Positions 11,451-20,648 of a DNA stretch of 64,000 bases are shown here, piece after piece (the stretch's first letter is position 1; the number at the start of each line of letters is the position of its first letter). The notes beneath the pieces are model-generated. The model ran no database searches and was not told the origin of the DNA. It saw only the letters and a list, made by a program, of their open reading frames with translations. The stretch lies in contig JALPQD010000241.1 of the NCBI GenBank assembly GCA_023101885.1, positions 434,001-498,000 of the forward strand, written 5' to 3'. The translations under genes were made by a program, and so were the position numbers. Source of the DNA: Typhlomys cinereus. Its lineage: Eukaryota; Chordata; Mammalia; Rodentia; Platacanthomyidae.

Positions 11451-12305
11451 CCTTGAGAGCTCACAGACCATATTCTTCATCAAGGAAAAATGCATTTCGC
11501 TCACCTCACACTCCTTACCTCATTGTCCAAAGCCTCTCCATTAATTGACCCCAACTGACTGCCTTTACTTTGATAATTCTACCAGAATCCAGCTTTATCT
11601 GACTTCAACATTCCTAGAATATGCCTTGTGTCTCTGACATGCCTGGGTGTCCATGCTTCTCTGTCTATTATTCTGACCTTTCCTTTAGATTTCATTGTTG
11701 AAATATTCTCATCCTCAGAATTCTGGGCCCAATGAATATGCATTATGCAAATATATTTTATAGCATATTGTTATTGTTTCATAAGCATTATTATTTTAAA
11801 CCATGAACCACGGTAACTTATATGAATCCCTTACTGTCCTATAAGACTTTGGGGTCAATATTCACAATGGAAATAGGTAAATTGTTCTGAAGTGAAAGAC
11901 TGTCTCATGTACCTGAAACACCAAAGCCAATTGCACTCATGACAAGAAGAATGAGCGAGGCATGGCCAAACTTCAGAGCTGTGTGTGGGCAGCGTGGGCA
12001 CTGACAGACATCTGAGAAGTTAACAAAGTAGTGTTAATTCAGTTGAGAGGGTCTGGAGTGAAAATGAAAGGTATTTAGGAGAGCAACAAGCAGTTGCATT
12101 CACGTTAGTGATCAGATGCAGAAAAGAGCCTTGACATTCAAGTACCTTTTTACAAATTTCACAAGGTAAGTACTCAGATTGGTCCAACTCAGTAATTGCT
12201 AAAGAAAATGTATAATGTACTCACGAGTATCTTGTTAGCCAAATTTGATAAATGCGAAGACATTTATAAATTACCACATGTTCTTGTGCAAAGTAAGCCA
12301 AAGCA
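11451..12305. other. Unassigned sequence
   Basis: AT-rich, no recognised element. A weak MIR-like stretch near 11810-11900 was not convincing. Confidence 0.4.
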
Positions 12306-12593
12306 AAATAAATCAAATAGGGGCTGGAGAGGTGGCTCAGGGGTTAAGCCTCCGCCTTGCAGGCGGAAGGTCCTGAGTTCCGATCCCAGATCCCACGTAG
12401 AGACGCCAGGAGGAAGCGGGGGCGGCCTGCGCTTCTGGTCCTGGTAGGGCGGAGCCTGTAAATCCCGGGGCAGAGGAAGTGGAGGCGTCCATGGTGGTTC
12501 CCCAATTCATCCGTGATTCTACACACACACAGACGCGCACACATATACATACGCACATGCACAATTGAATAAATAAAATAAATAAATCAAATA
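12306..12593 (+). mobile_element. Young B2-head SINE with GC-rich body, with target-site duplication
   Basis: The element spans 12320-12579. The direct repeat AAATAAATCAAATA flanks it perfectly at 12306-12319 and 12580-12593. The head GGGGCTGGAGAGGTGGCTCA contains a Pol III A box (TGGCTCAGGGG, 12333-12343), and a degenerate B box (GAGTTCCGATCCC) lies at 12375-12387. The GC-rich body (about 12390-12515) ends in a CA-rich stretch and an AATAAA-type tail. The intact 14-bp duplication and close match to 14443-14758 indicate recent L1-driven insertion. I know the head from B2/B4-type SINEs but do not recognise the body. Confidence 0.9.
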
Positions 12594-12739
12594 AATAGAG
12601 ATCTTCATTTATTTAAGATACATTTTTGTGGTTTGATGTTATACTAAGGATCCATTTGGTGCTAGTGATATTGAACAATTACAAAAATTAAAAAAAGACT
12701 TTGGGGAGATGAATGATGAATGTTTCTGCTGGGTTATAT

Positions 12740-12759
12740 ACACACACACGTGTGTGTGT
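12740..12759. repeat. Perfect (AC)5(GT)5 palindrome
   Basis: Ten-base arms ACACACACAC and GTGTGTGTGT meet head to head at 12749/12750, with TATA on both outer sides. Confidence 0.95.
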
Positions 12760-12769
12760 GTATACTAGT

Positions 12770-13330
12770 GTTCATTTTTTCACTTAATGAATTAAAACAG
12801 GTAGGAGGAAATATAATTTTTTTCCTCATAGCTGGTGGCTAGACCTTGGGTCTTTGGAATGTCAGCTGTTGATGATTCTAGTCCTAATAGAAGGCTTAGA
12901 CTGCTCCCAAAAAAGATCTACCTGCCCTTCTTTTCATGGTCTCCTGCAAGAAGCATCTGCTGACAGGGAACATGAGCAGATCCATCCCCCATTGTTACAT
13001 CTTAACTTCAACAATGAGCTGTTTTTGTGTATATCTCATTAGTCAGAGTTGCTGTAGAGCAGGATACTTCTCTGGATGACTTGGTCCTTCAGAAGATGGC
13101 TCCAAAGCATTATTACCACACCAAGCTCCTCCTTCCAGAACACTTAAGTTACTTCCATCTTTCATAAGGACTTTCTCCTGTATAGATTTTGGATATCTAA
13201 TGGTGGAATAAAATCAGTGTCTGCAATGTCTTCCCTACCGTTTAAAATATATCATATGAAATGCATGTTAAGCAATTGTTTAGCTCTTTTGGAATGGAGA
13301 TGTAAAAGTGAAAAATTCTTCTCAGGAGAA
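12770..13330. other. Unassigned sequence
   Basis: No repeat or coding feature recognised. Confidence 0.4.
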
Positions 13331-13334
13331 AGAG

Positions 13335-13745
13335 CTAGACTAACCTTTGAGCTATGAGATACTGACCATAGATCCTCAGAATTCATATGCTAACATTCAT
13401 ATCCCCCTCCCATCAAGGTAATGGTTTCAGGAAGTGGCCTTGGGAAGGTAATTACATCATGAGGTGGAGGATCCATGAATGAGAATAATATTCTAACAAG
13501 AAGAGACACTAGGAAGCTGACTTACTTGTATCTTTGTAAGGATGCAGAAAGATCCAGGGGAAAAGAGGGAGAGAGAAAGAGAGGAATAGAGGAGAGGAGA
13601 GGCAGACAGGGGTCTAAGACCTTCCCGGAACCCAGCCATGATGCTAGTCCTCTGGCCTCCCCAGCTGTAATGAACACATGTATAAATCACCAGGCTACTT
13701 TTATTACAACAACCTGGCCTGAGACCATCTTTTGCTGGTGGACAA
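13335..13745 (+). mobile_element. MLT1-like MaLR solo LTR
   Basis: The blocks 'agaattcatatgctaacattc', 'ggtaatggtttcaggaagtgg', 'ccttgggaaggtaattaca', 'tcatgaggtggagg', 'atgaatgagaataat', 'aagaagagacac', a GA-rich middle, and 'cctccccagctgtaatgaaca' follow the classic order of the mammal-wide MLT1/MaLR LTR. No internal region is attached. Divergence is high, as expected for this age. Confidence 0.75.
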
Positions 13746-14148
13746 TGAAATGCTACAATGTAATTTTCTGAATGTGTGGTTCATGCCCTGCTGGCATTAC
13801 TTTAGTTTTCCGCTGGTACTTAGGTAAGAAATTAAATGTCAACAAATCATGGACAGAAAATTACATTCCTTTCAATCACCTTTAATCCTTATGATTATAA
13901 CAAGGAGAAAGACTCCCCTTTGAGAGAATGTTTAACTGCCCTTGATGTGGACTAATATTACCTTAAAAAAAGAGTAAATTTGAGATTTGTAGCCTTCAGA
14001 TCACCATGATCTGGACAGATATCAATAATAATGGTTCATTTTTACAAAACTGGTTTCAAGTTACCTTCTCTTTGTGGAAGGTACATTTGGCTTTCCACAG
14101 ATGGACTAATTTCACACAATGCACTCTGCATTTTCCATACTTTGATCT
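13746..14148. other. Unassigned sequence
   Basis: No recognised feature. Confidence 0.4.
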
Positions 14149-14149
14149 A

Positions 14150-14285
14150 ATTTCCATGGCAGTTCCATTACTTGAGTGCCATTATTATTACTCTTACAGA
14201 GAAAGAAAAGGAGGCAAAGAGAGGAGAAGATAACTCAAGATCACATATGTAATAAGTGGATGATGTGGGATATGAATCTATGATG
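14150..14285 (+). mobile_element. MIR fragment
   Basis: 'ccattattattactcttacag', an AG-rich stretch, then 'ataactcaagatcacatatg' and 'gatatgaatctatga' match the MIR order (tattatccccattttacag, gaggaaactgaggc, aagtaacttgcccaag, gattcgaaccc). Confidence 0.65.
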
Positions 14286-14427
14286 CATTTTTACTGGAAA
14301 TGCTATCAATTTTCATATGGAAAATTTGTTTACATAAGAAAAGTTAAAGAATTGTAAAATCAAATGTTAGAAAAGTAATAAATAACTCTGAATATGGAGA
14401 TTAAATATTTTAATATTAAGAATCGTA

Positions 14428-14773
14428 AAATAAAGTTTCCAGGGCTGGAGAGGTGGCTCAGAGGTTAAGCCTCCGCCTTGCAGGCAGAAGGTCCTGAGTT
14501 CTGGATCCCAGATCCCACGTATAGATGCCAGGCGGAAGCGGGGGCGGCCTGCGCTTCTGCTCCTGGTAGGGCAGAGCCTGTGAATCCCGGGGCAGAAGGA
14601 GGTGGAGGCGTCCATGGTGGTTCGCGAATTCGTCCGTGGTTCTACATACATACACACACACACACACACACAGACACACACAGACATACACACACGCGTG
14701 CGCACATACGCATATGCGCACAGTTGAATAATAATAATAATAATAATAAAATAAAAATAAATAAAGTTTCCAG
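14428..14773 (+). mobile_element. Young B2-head SINE with GC-rich body, with target-site duplication
   Basis: The same family as 12320-12579 and closely similar over the head and GC-rich body. A perfect 15-bp direct repeat AAATAAAGTTTCCAG lies at 14428-14442 and 14759-14773. The tail is longer than in the first copy: (CA)n with CG steps at about 14645-14710, then (AAT)n at about 14727-14750 and A-rich sequence. The single-base ambiguity at the start (14442/14443) comes from overlap of the duplication with the GGGCTGG start. Confidence 0.9.
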
Positions 14774-14929
14774 TTGCTTTCAAGGTCACAGCAAGTAAAA
14801 ATTCAGATATGGAAGAGATTGCCCTTCTGATCCCTAAATGAGTTGGTAGACTCATTTATGGCTTTTAGGTAAGATTTGGCGGCAAACATTTTTTCTATTA
14901 CCCATTTGTGAAAATTTCTAATGTGTGTA

Positions 14930-15275
14930 TATGTGCTCATGTGCATGTGTGTATATGTGCATACATGTATGCCCATATAGGTAAATGTTCATGTGGATAC
15001 AAACACTTAGATGCACATGCATGAGTAAAACTAGGGGTCAATCTTTTAGTATCATCCTTAGATGTTGTTTCTTTGAGACAGACAGGGTCTCTCATTGTCC
15101 TAGAGTTCACCAAGTAGGTGAGGCGAGCTGGCCAATGAGCCCCAAGGATTGGCTTGTTTCTACCTTCAGAACATTGTCATTACAAGCCCGCACCACTTGG
15201 TTTAGCATTTTTACATACGATCTGGGGATTGAACTCAGGTCTTCATGTTTGCATGGCAAGCACTTCATTATTTTC
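14930..15275 (-). mobile_element. B4-like SINE, antisense
   Basis: On the + strand: a TG/CA-rich start, then 'gagacagacagggtctctca', 'gagttcaccaagtaggtgagg', 'gagctggccaatgagcccca', 'cattacaagcccgcacca' and 'ctggggattgaactcagg', ending 'gcatggcaagcacttc'. This is a clear B4 (ID plus B1 chimera) in antisense. Confidence 0.85.
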
Positions 15276-15351
15276 TTAAACTTTTCTGAGTTTTTCTTGA
15301 TCTTGATTTTCTTCGTAAAACACTTTTTTTTCACATTTTAAGGCAATTTTA

Positions 15352-15900
15352 TTTTATTTTTTTAACATTTTTTATTATTATTTCTGCTCATACAAACTTA
15401 ATAGGTATGCCGGTTCCCTCCCTCCCTCCTCCTCCCCCCAAATACCCTGCTCCCCCTCCCCATCCCCCAGTGCCTTACCCCCCAATCCCCAGAGAATCCT
15501 TTAATGTGCATGCCAGACTCTCCTCTGGGCCCTCCTCTCCGATGACGTACAAGGACCCAATGGCATTTCCCTGAACCCTTTCTCGTGTTCCCCTTAAGCA
15601 TAGGAACACTACTGTGGCTGTCAATCCCTTGCCTCCAAGGATCTTGGTGCCTTTAGCAAATGCTAGACTTTGTGGGGTCAATAGTGTGTTGGACATTGCG
15701 CAGGGCATGCAAAGTCCAGTTATGATTCCTTAGGCCCTAACCTGTGTGAAGTATCTTGCATATCATTGCTCCTCCCATCCTTGTGCTCTTACACTCTTAC
15801 CGCCCCCTCTTCCGCAAATTTCCCTGAGCTTTAGGATGGGGAGAGATTAGGCTGGCCTAGTTCTAGGTAGTTGATATAGAATCTCTGAAGTTCTGGATTA
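15352..15900 (-). mobile_element. Young LINE-1 3' UTR end, 5'-truncated, antisense
   Basis: Its reverse complement matches about 47540-48090 at more than 90 percent by eye over about 540 bp, including the G-rich tract near the 3' end and the final 'aataataataaaaaatgtta' before the tail. L1 homology stops at about 15900 ('ctggatt'), so the element is heavily 5'-truncated and holds only 3' UTR. A frame on the minus strand near 15398-15708 lies inside it and is not a gene. Confidence 0.9.
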
Positions 15901-15902
15901 CG

Positions 15903-16110
15903 AAAGAATAACATTTTATTTTTATGTATATATGCAAAAAAGGAGAGAGAGAAAGAGAGAGAAAACATGCATGGCATGGCACATGGCTGGAAGTCAGATG
16001 AAAACTTTTAGGAATCTGTTCCTTCTATCATGTATGCTTCTGGGGATCAAATTCAGGTCACCACTTTTGTGAGCCGACTCCTTAACTGCTGAGCCAATTC
16101 ATCAATCTCA
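15903..16110 (-). mobile_element. B3/B2-type SINE, antisense
   Basis: On the + strand: 'ggcatggcacatggctggaag', 'agatgaaaacttttaggaatc', 'tgttccttctatcatgta', 'ggggatcaaattcaggtc' and 'cttaactgctgagccaatt', the antisense B3 order. Its A/T-rich tail abuts the young L1 end. Confidence 0.75.
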
Positions 16111-16688
16111 AATTTCTAATCTATAGGCATGAAAACAGTTACATATCAGAATGAGCTGTGATAGTATATGTTGATATATACAATTCACTACTAAAGAGTT
16201 TGGTCTGCTTCTTCTAAAACCATGATTTTTTTTTTTTACTATGACAGATATTGTGATGTGCTTAGAGATACTTTGTATTTGGGTTCAGAAATATCAAAGA
16301 ATTGGGAATTTAAAAACCATAAGTTTCCCATAACATACTCTAAATATATTTGGCACAGAAATATGAATATTAAAGATTTAAGCATATATACAAAGTATGA
16401 ATATTATAGGAGAGCAATATCTTAAGGACAACCTGTGACAAAACATGAAATAAAAGTGTTTCTTCACTTCCAAAATTTCTCTTATACAAAATTTCTCTTA
16501 TACACTTTCTTTCTCTTTTAACAAAATAAGCTCATTTTGGCCTTGTGTTATTTTAGTAAGTGCTGAACAATAAATATGGTATTTTATTGCTAGGAAAGTA
16601 GAGTCTGTGTGTTCCATAAGCTTGGTTTAGTTGGGTAGAAAAAGTATATATGCAAAGAATAAAGTCAATGGAAAAAGCTTAGGTTCCT
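16111..16688. other. Unassigned AT-rich sequence with a short tandem repeat
   Basis: No family recognised. Near 16473-16506 a 16-17 bp unit (AAATTTCTCTTATACA) occurs twice in tandem. Confidence 0.5.
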
Positions 16689-16689
16689 A

Positions 16690-16775
16690 TGGTGAAGTGT
16701 CCATCACGATCCCTGGAATGTGTCAGAAATTTAGTATTTTCTGAATGAGTGAGTAAGTGAATGAATGAATGCATT
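16690..16775 (+). mobile_element. Possible MIR 3' end
   Basis: 'ccctggaatgtgtcagaaa' to 'gtgagtaagtgaatgaatgaatg' resembles the MIR end (cctggcacatagtaggtgc to gaatgaatgaatg). Weak. Confidence 0.35.
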
Positions 16776-17540
16776 CTTAGCAGGAATTTTGCTTCCCACT
16801 TTCCTCCCCTGAGCATTCTGTTGTGCTTTCCAAGTATCCTATAGCTTCACCTCTCTCTATGTTGACACAATTTCCTCCTCCATTGTCCTGAAAGCCTCTT
16901 TAGAGATTGTGTTTGTGTTTTAATACCTGAATGTCAAAGTCTAGCATGGAGTTGATATCTAATGTTGAATAATGAATTTTGATATGAGTCTCATTTTCTG
17001 GGATTGTTTTCCTCTAAATCTAGTTCATCTTGCATTGAAAAGGTAGCATGGGAGCTCCCTGGTACTTACGGATCCTGTGAAAGTGACACTTTATCTAGCA
17101 CAGGTATGATAGAAAATGATGGAGGTCGTTTTAATAAAACTTCAATTTTACCCTCTGGTCACTCTGCAACCTGCTCTATATGCTTACATTATCTTTTATC
17201 AGTTTATAAATCATTTTCAGTAAGTTCATAAATTTTGTATTATGTGTCATAAGAATTTGGCCCTAACTTGAAAACACTGGCTGTGTTGATTAAAATCCAG
17301 CCAGGGCCTCTCTCCGGGCCAAGTTTGAATCTGTGTTTCTCATAAGGACAGTTTTAGTCTTATGTATTTTTTAATAGTTAAACAATGCTTCATAAGAGTA
17401 GATTATGGATTTACACCAAACTACATTTGTACCTGAGGAATAAAATATGATATTATGATCTCATCCTCTGGTAGAAACCCTTCCTTGGAGACAGAAGAAT
17501 AGAAGCCGATAAAAGTCAGCTAGAATTAACCATGATTTCA
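16776..17540. other. Unassigned sequence
   Basis: No recognised repeat or gene. Confidence 0.4.
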
Positions 17541-17544
17541 TTCA

Positions 17545-17725
17545 CAATTCTCTACTGGGATCTGACTATATGCTTAATACTCAACAGCCACAGGATGAGA
17601 CCTCTGTTATTATCCCTTTTCATTTATGAGAAAGCCATGTTTCAAAAAGGGGGATTGGATCAGCCCAAGGAGATGCAAAAATTGCAAAGCTCAGGATTTA
17701 AGACCACTGCAGAGTTTTTAAAATT
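17545..17725 (+). mobile_element. MIR fragment
   Basis: 'tgttattatcccttttcattta', 'gagaaagccatgtttcaaaaa', 'ggatcagcccaaggagatgca' and 'tcaggatttaagacc' follow MIR core and tail order clearly. Confidence 0.75.
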
Positions 17726-18228
17726 GAAGATCTTCTTTCCATGGGGAACTGAAGAGAGGCAGGCAGTGGGAAACCAGACCAATATAACTTTTCTGTAGAC
17801 AACAGATGAGCAGACTATGCAGAGAGCATCTTCTGTGATCACCACAGAAGTGGTTTTTATAGTCGAGAAACCTGTGGAGCATGACATTCTGTAGCATGGT
17901 GTGAGATCCAACTTGAAGAGGATGCAGTCTTTAAGATCAGCAGTTTATTCATTTTTGGTTTGCTTTGCCTTGGTAAACTTGATATGAAATGCATAAAATT
18001 TAGCTGAAAAGAAAAGCATATGACTTCAAAGTAATATGTACATTGTTTTTTATTCTATAGATTGTGCCCTATTTAGGAAATCATGGATTTATCCAAGGTC
18101 ACAAAGACCTTCTTTGAACTTTCCTCATTGTAGGTTTTATAGTGAGGTCTATGATCCATTTTGATTGGTTACTTTTTAGTTGGTTTAAATTAGCTAAGTT
18201 TTTTTGGAGCTATAGCCTGTTTGTATAT
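17726..18228. other. Unassigned sequence
   Basis: No recognised feature. Confidence 0.4.
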
Positions 18229-18229
18229 C

Positions 18230-18336
18230 TTTGACTGACTTCTATTCAATCTTGTTTGGTCTTAAAGTTGCAATCCTCCTGCCTTAGCCTCCTAACTGTA
18301 TGGGATCACAGATGCATATTATCAAACCTGACTGAT
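18230..18336 (-). mobile_element. B1-like SINE fragment, antisense
   Basis: 'caatcctcctgccttagcct', 'cctaactgtatgggatcaca' and 'gatgcatattatcaaacctg' are the antisense B1/Alu-type sequence (gcctcctgagtgctgggattac, then cgcca). Only the left part is kept. Confidence 0.65.
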
Positions 18337-18725
18337 GTTTTTCACAGCATGTTTTTAATTTATGTTTTGAAGTTTTCATATGTGAACAGAATGAGTATAT
18401 TTCCTTGCCCCACATCCTTCCCCCGCCTTCCATTCATCAATCCAGCCATGTCCCTTTTGCTTTCATGTCCCTCCGCAAATGTGAACCACAAGGCTCTTTT
18501 TGGGGTGTTTACTGGCCCAAATCTGGGCCTGGTGATAGCGCAAGTCGCCCTTCAGTGGACAGGCCTATGGATGGGGATGCTCCCTTTTTTTGTCTGGTGC
18601 TACTCCATGATTCTTTCAGTGTAGTTGTTTCTACTGAGATCTTTGCTCAACATCCTTTGGAGGATGTTGATTTGTCAGTTTTTCTGATGATCTGGGGAAA
18701 GTAGATCTCATTGCAGTGAGCTTGT
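18337..18725 (-). mobile_element. Possible old LINE-1 3' UTR, antisense
   Basis: 'tttaatttatgttttgaagttt' and 'catatgtgaacagaatgagta' followed by C-rich sequence resemble the start of antisense Lx/L1 3' UTRs. The region 18480-18725 is not confidently placed. Confidence 0.35.
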
Positions 18726-19150
18726 TGTAGCAGCCTTGTCGAGACTTACGTGTCATGAAAGGCCGTACACCACTCCATTGTTTTTAAGAGGCATGCTCTG
18801 AAGGTATCCATGCATTTCAAAGTAAGATTCTTGCCTTCTGTTGAAAGAAAAAAACAGAAAAACCTGAGGCGGTGATTCTGAATCAATATTACATGTATCT
18901 AAATAGCCATATATGAATGTGAGCAGTGCTCCCCAAATGGACACATGTCCCCTAGATGGCACTTTGGAAAGTGAAAATATCAATAGGTGAAGGCTAGTGT
19001 GTTCATGGGAATGTGTCTTTGAGGAGGATAGTGGGCCTTAGTATATTATTCCTACTTTGTTTCCCGGCTTCATATATGATGAGTAGATCACTTTGCCATA
19101 CAATGTCACTAACAGAAACCCTCACCACCTTTTTTGATTCTAAGTTAGTT
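18726..19150. other. Unassigned sequence
   Basis: Lies between two L1-like blocks; may be a diverged part of the same old L1, but no match is secure. Confidence 0.35.
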
Positions 19151-19805
19151 GTCTTGAGTAAATCATCATAGTAAACATAGAAATATGCCTCAGTTCCTTT
19201 TATTTTTGTCAGGAGTATTTTGTAATTTTAGTGAAGAGGCTCTGTACACCTCTTATTAGGTATATTCCTAAGTATTTCATGTTTTTTAAGTTCTGTAAAT
19301 AGAATCTTTAAAAACTATAATCTGCATTTTTGCTTGCTAGCTGTATAAAATGAGTTCTGATAGTGAGTCTGAAGGACATACCAGATTTTTCTTTACGTAG
19401 ATAAGCACATTGTTTCTCATGAATTTCATTCTCCCCATTTCCATCCGTATATATTTTCATTTTTCTTGCTTTGTTGCATTATGGATTATCTCTAATAAAA
19501 TGGTGCACAGTAAGTGTGAGAACAGTGGTTATTTCCTTGCTCTTGATATAAAAGGAAAACATTCAAGCAATATTTCATTAAATACTAGCTACGGATTTTG
19601 TTTGGCAAATGTCCTGGGTCACACTGAGAAGCTTTCTTCCTATGTACAATTTTCTAAGAGGTTTTGCTTTTCTTTTAAATGAGAAGTGAGTGTTGAATTT
19701 TCCCAAATGTTTTCACTCCAAGTATTCACTGAAAGGATGACATTATTTGCTTTTTTCCAGATAAATAATATAGAATATTTCAATGATTAATTCTTAGGTT
19801 TATTA

Positions 19806-19896
19806 ATTTATTTTCAGCACTGTGGATTAAATCCAGGTTCTCACCATAAGATAGTCAAGAGCTCTATCATTGGGTTCTATCCCTACCTAACCTTTT
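19806..19896 (-). mobile_element. ID-type SINE, antisense, nested in old L1
   Basis: 'agcactgtggattaaatccagg', 'ttctcaccataagatagtc' and 'aagagctctatcattgggttct' follow the antisense ID tRNA-like unit. Flanking sequence on both sides is antisense L1-like. Confidence 0.65.
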
Positions 19897-20524
19897 AATT
19901 TAAAACAAATCTTGATTTCTTGGTAGTGACTTTCACATGGTAACTATGTAATTCATATACAGTAGGAATCCAGCTGTTAAAACTTTTTAGAAGAATTTCA
20001 TGGTATATATGAGAAATAGTGATGTTGGTATTCTTCCCTTGTCTGGTTAGCTTATGAGAGAAATATCATAGATACATGGATTTAATTACTAAGAATTCTA
20101 ATTCTCTTCAGTTTTCTGAAAGGGTTTCTGTGGAATAACTACCATTTCACTCTTTTGCATTTGGTAGTGTTGTTCCTTGAAGCTACTAATGTCTCCAAAG
20201 TTGGAAGGGAAGAAGGTTAATAAAGACACATGTTTACATTGCATATGTCGAATTAGTTTCAATAATTTAGGGATATTCATATTTCACATGTCCTTGTGAG
20301 TATGCCTGAGTAGTTTGTATTATATAAGGGATGTTTCTTTGTTGTCAAGTTCATCTATATATTTATAATATTCTTTTATTATTTGTTTATTACACATAGA
20401 ACTATTACTCTCTTTCATGATATGGTAAATGGTGCTCTCTTTCTTTGTGGTTCATTTATTACAGATACATCAATTTATTGATCATTAACTTTTCAAATAA
20501 TGTTTAATTTTTTGAGTAACTCTC

Positions 20525-20648
20525 AGTCTATAGCACAGGGTGGCCAGGGATTTACTATGTAGCTCAGACTGGTCCTGGATTAATAATTCTCCTCTTCTGC
20601 TTTTTAATTGCTAAAATTACAAGAGTGAGAACCACATGACCAGTTATT
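20525..20648 (-). mobile_element. B1-like SINE, antisense, nested in old L1
   Basis: 'tactatgtagctcagactggt', 'cctggattaataattctcct', 'cttctgctttttaattgctaa' and 'aattacaagagtgagaacc' follow antisense B1. Highly diverged. Confidence 0.65.

Noticed and set aside
12320..12400. Possible true tRNA gene
   Set aside because: A- and B-box-like motifs are present, but no cloverleaf with a proper anticodon stem and acceptor stem can be folded; it is the head of a SINE.
14367..14855. 162-codon minus-strand frame with many C and V residues
   Set aside because: It is the translation of the young SINE and its (CA)n tail in antisense; the repetitive Cys-Val stretch is microsatellite.
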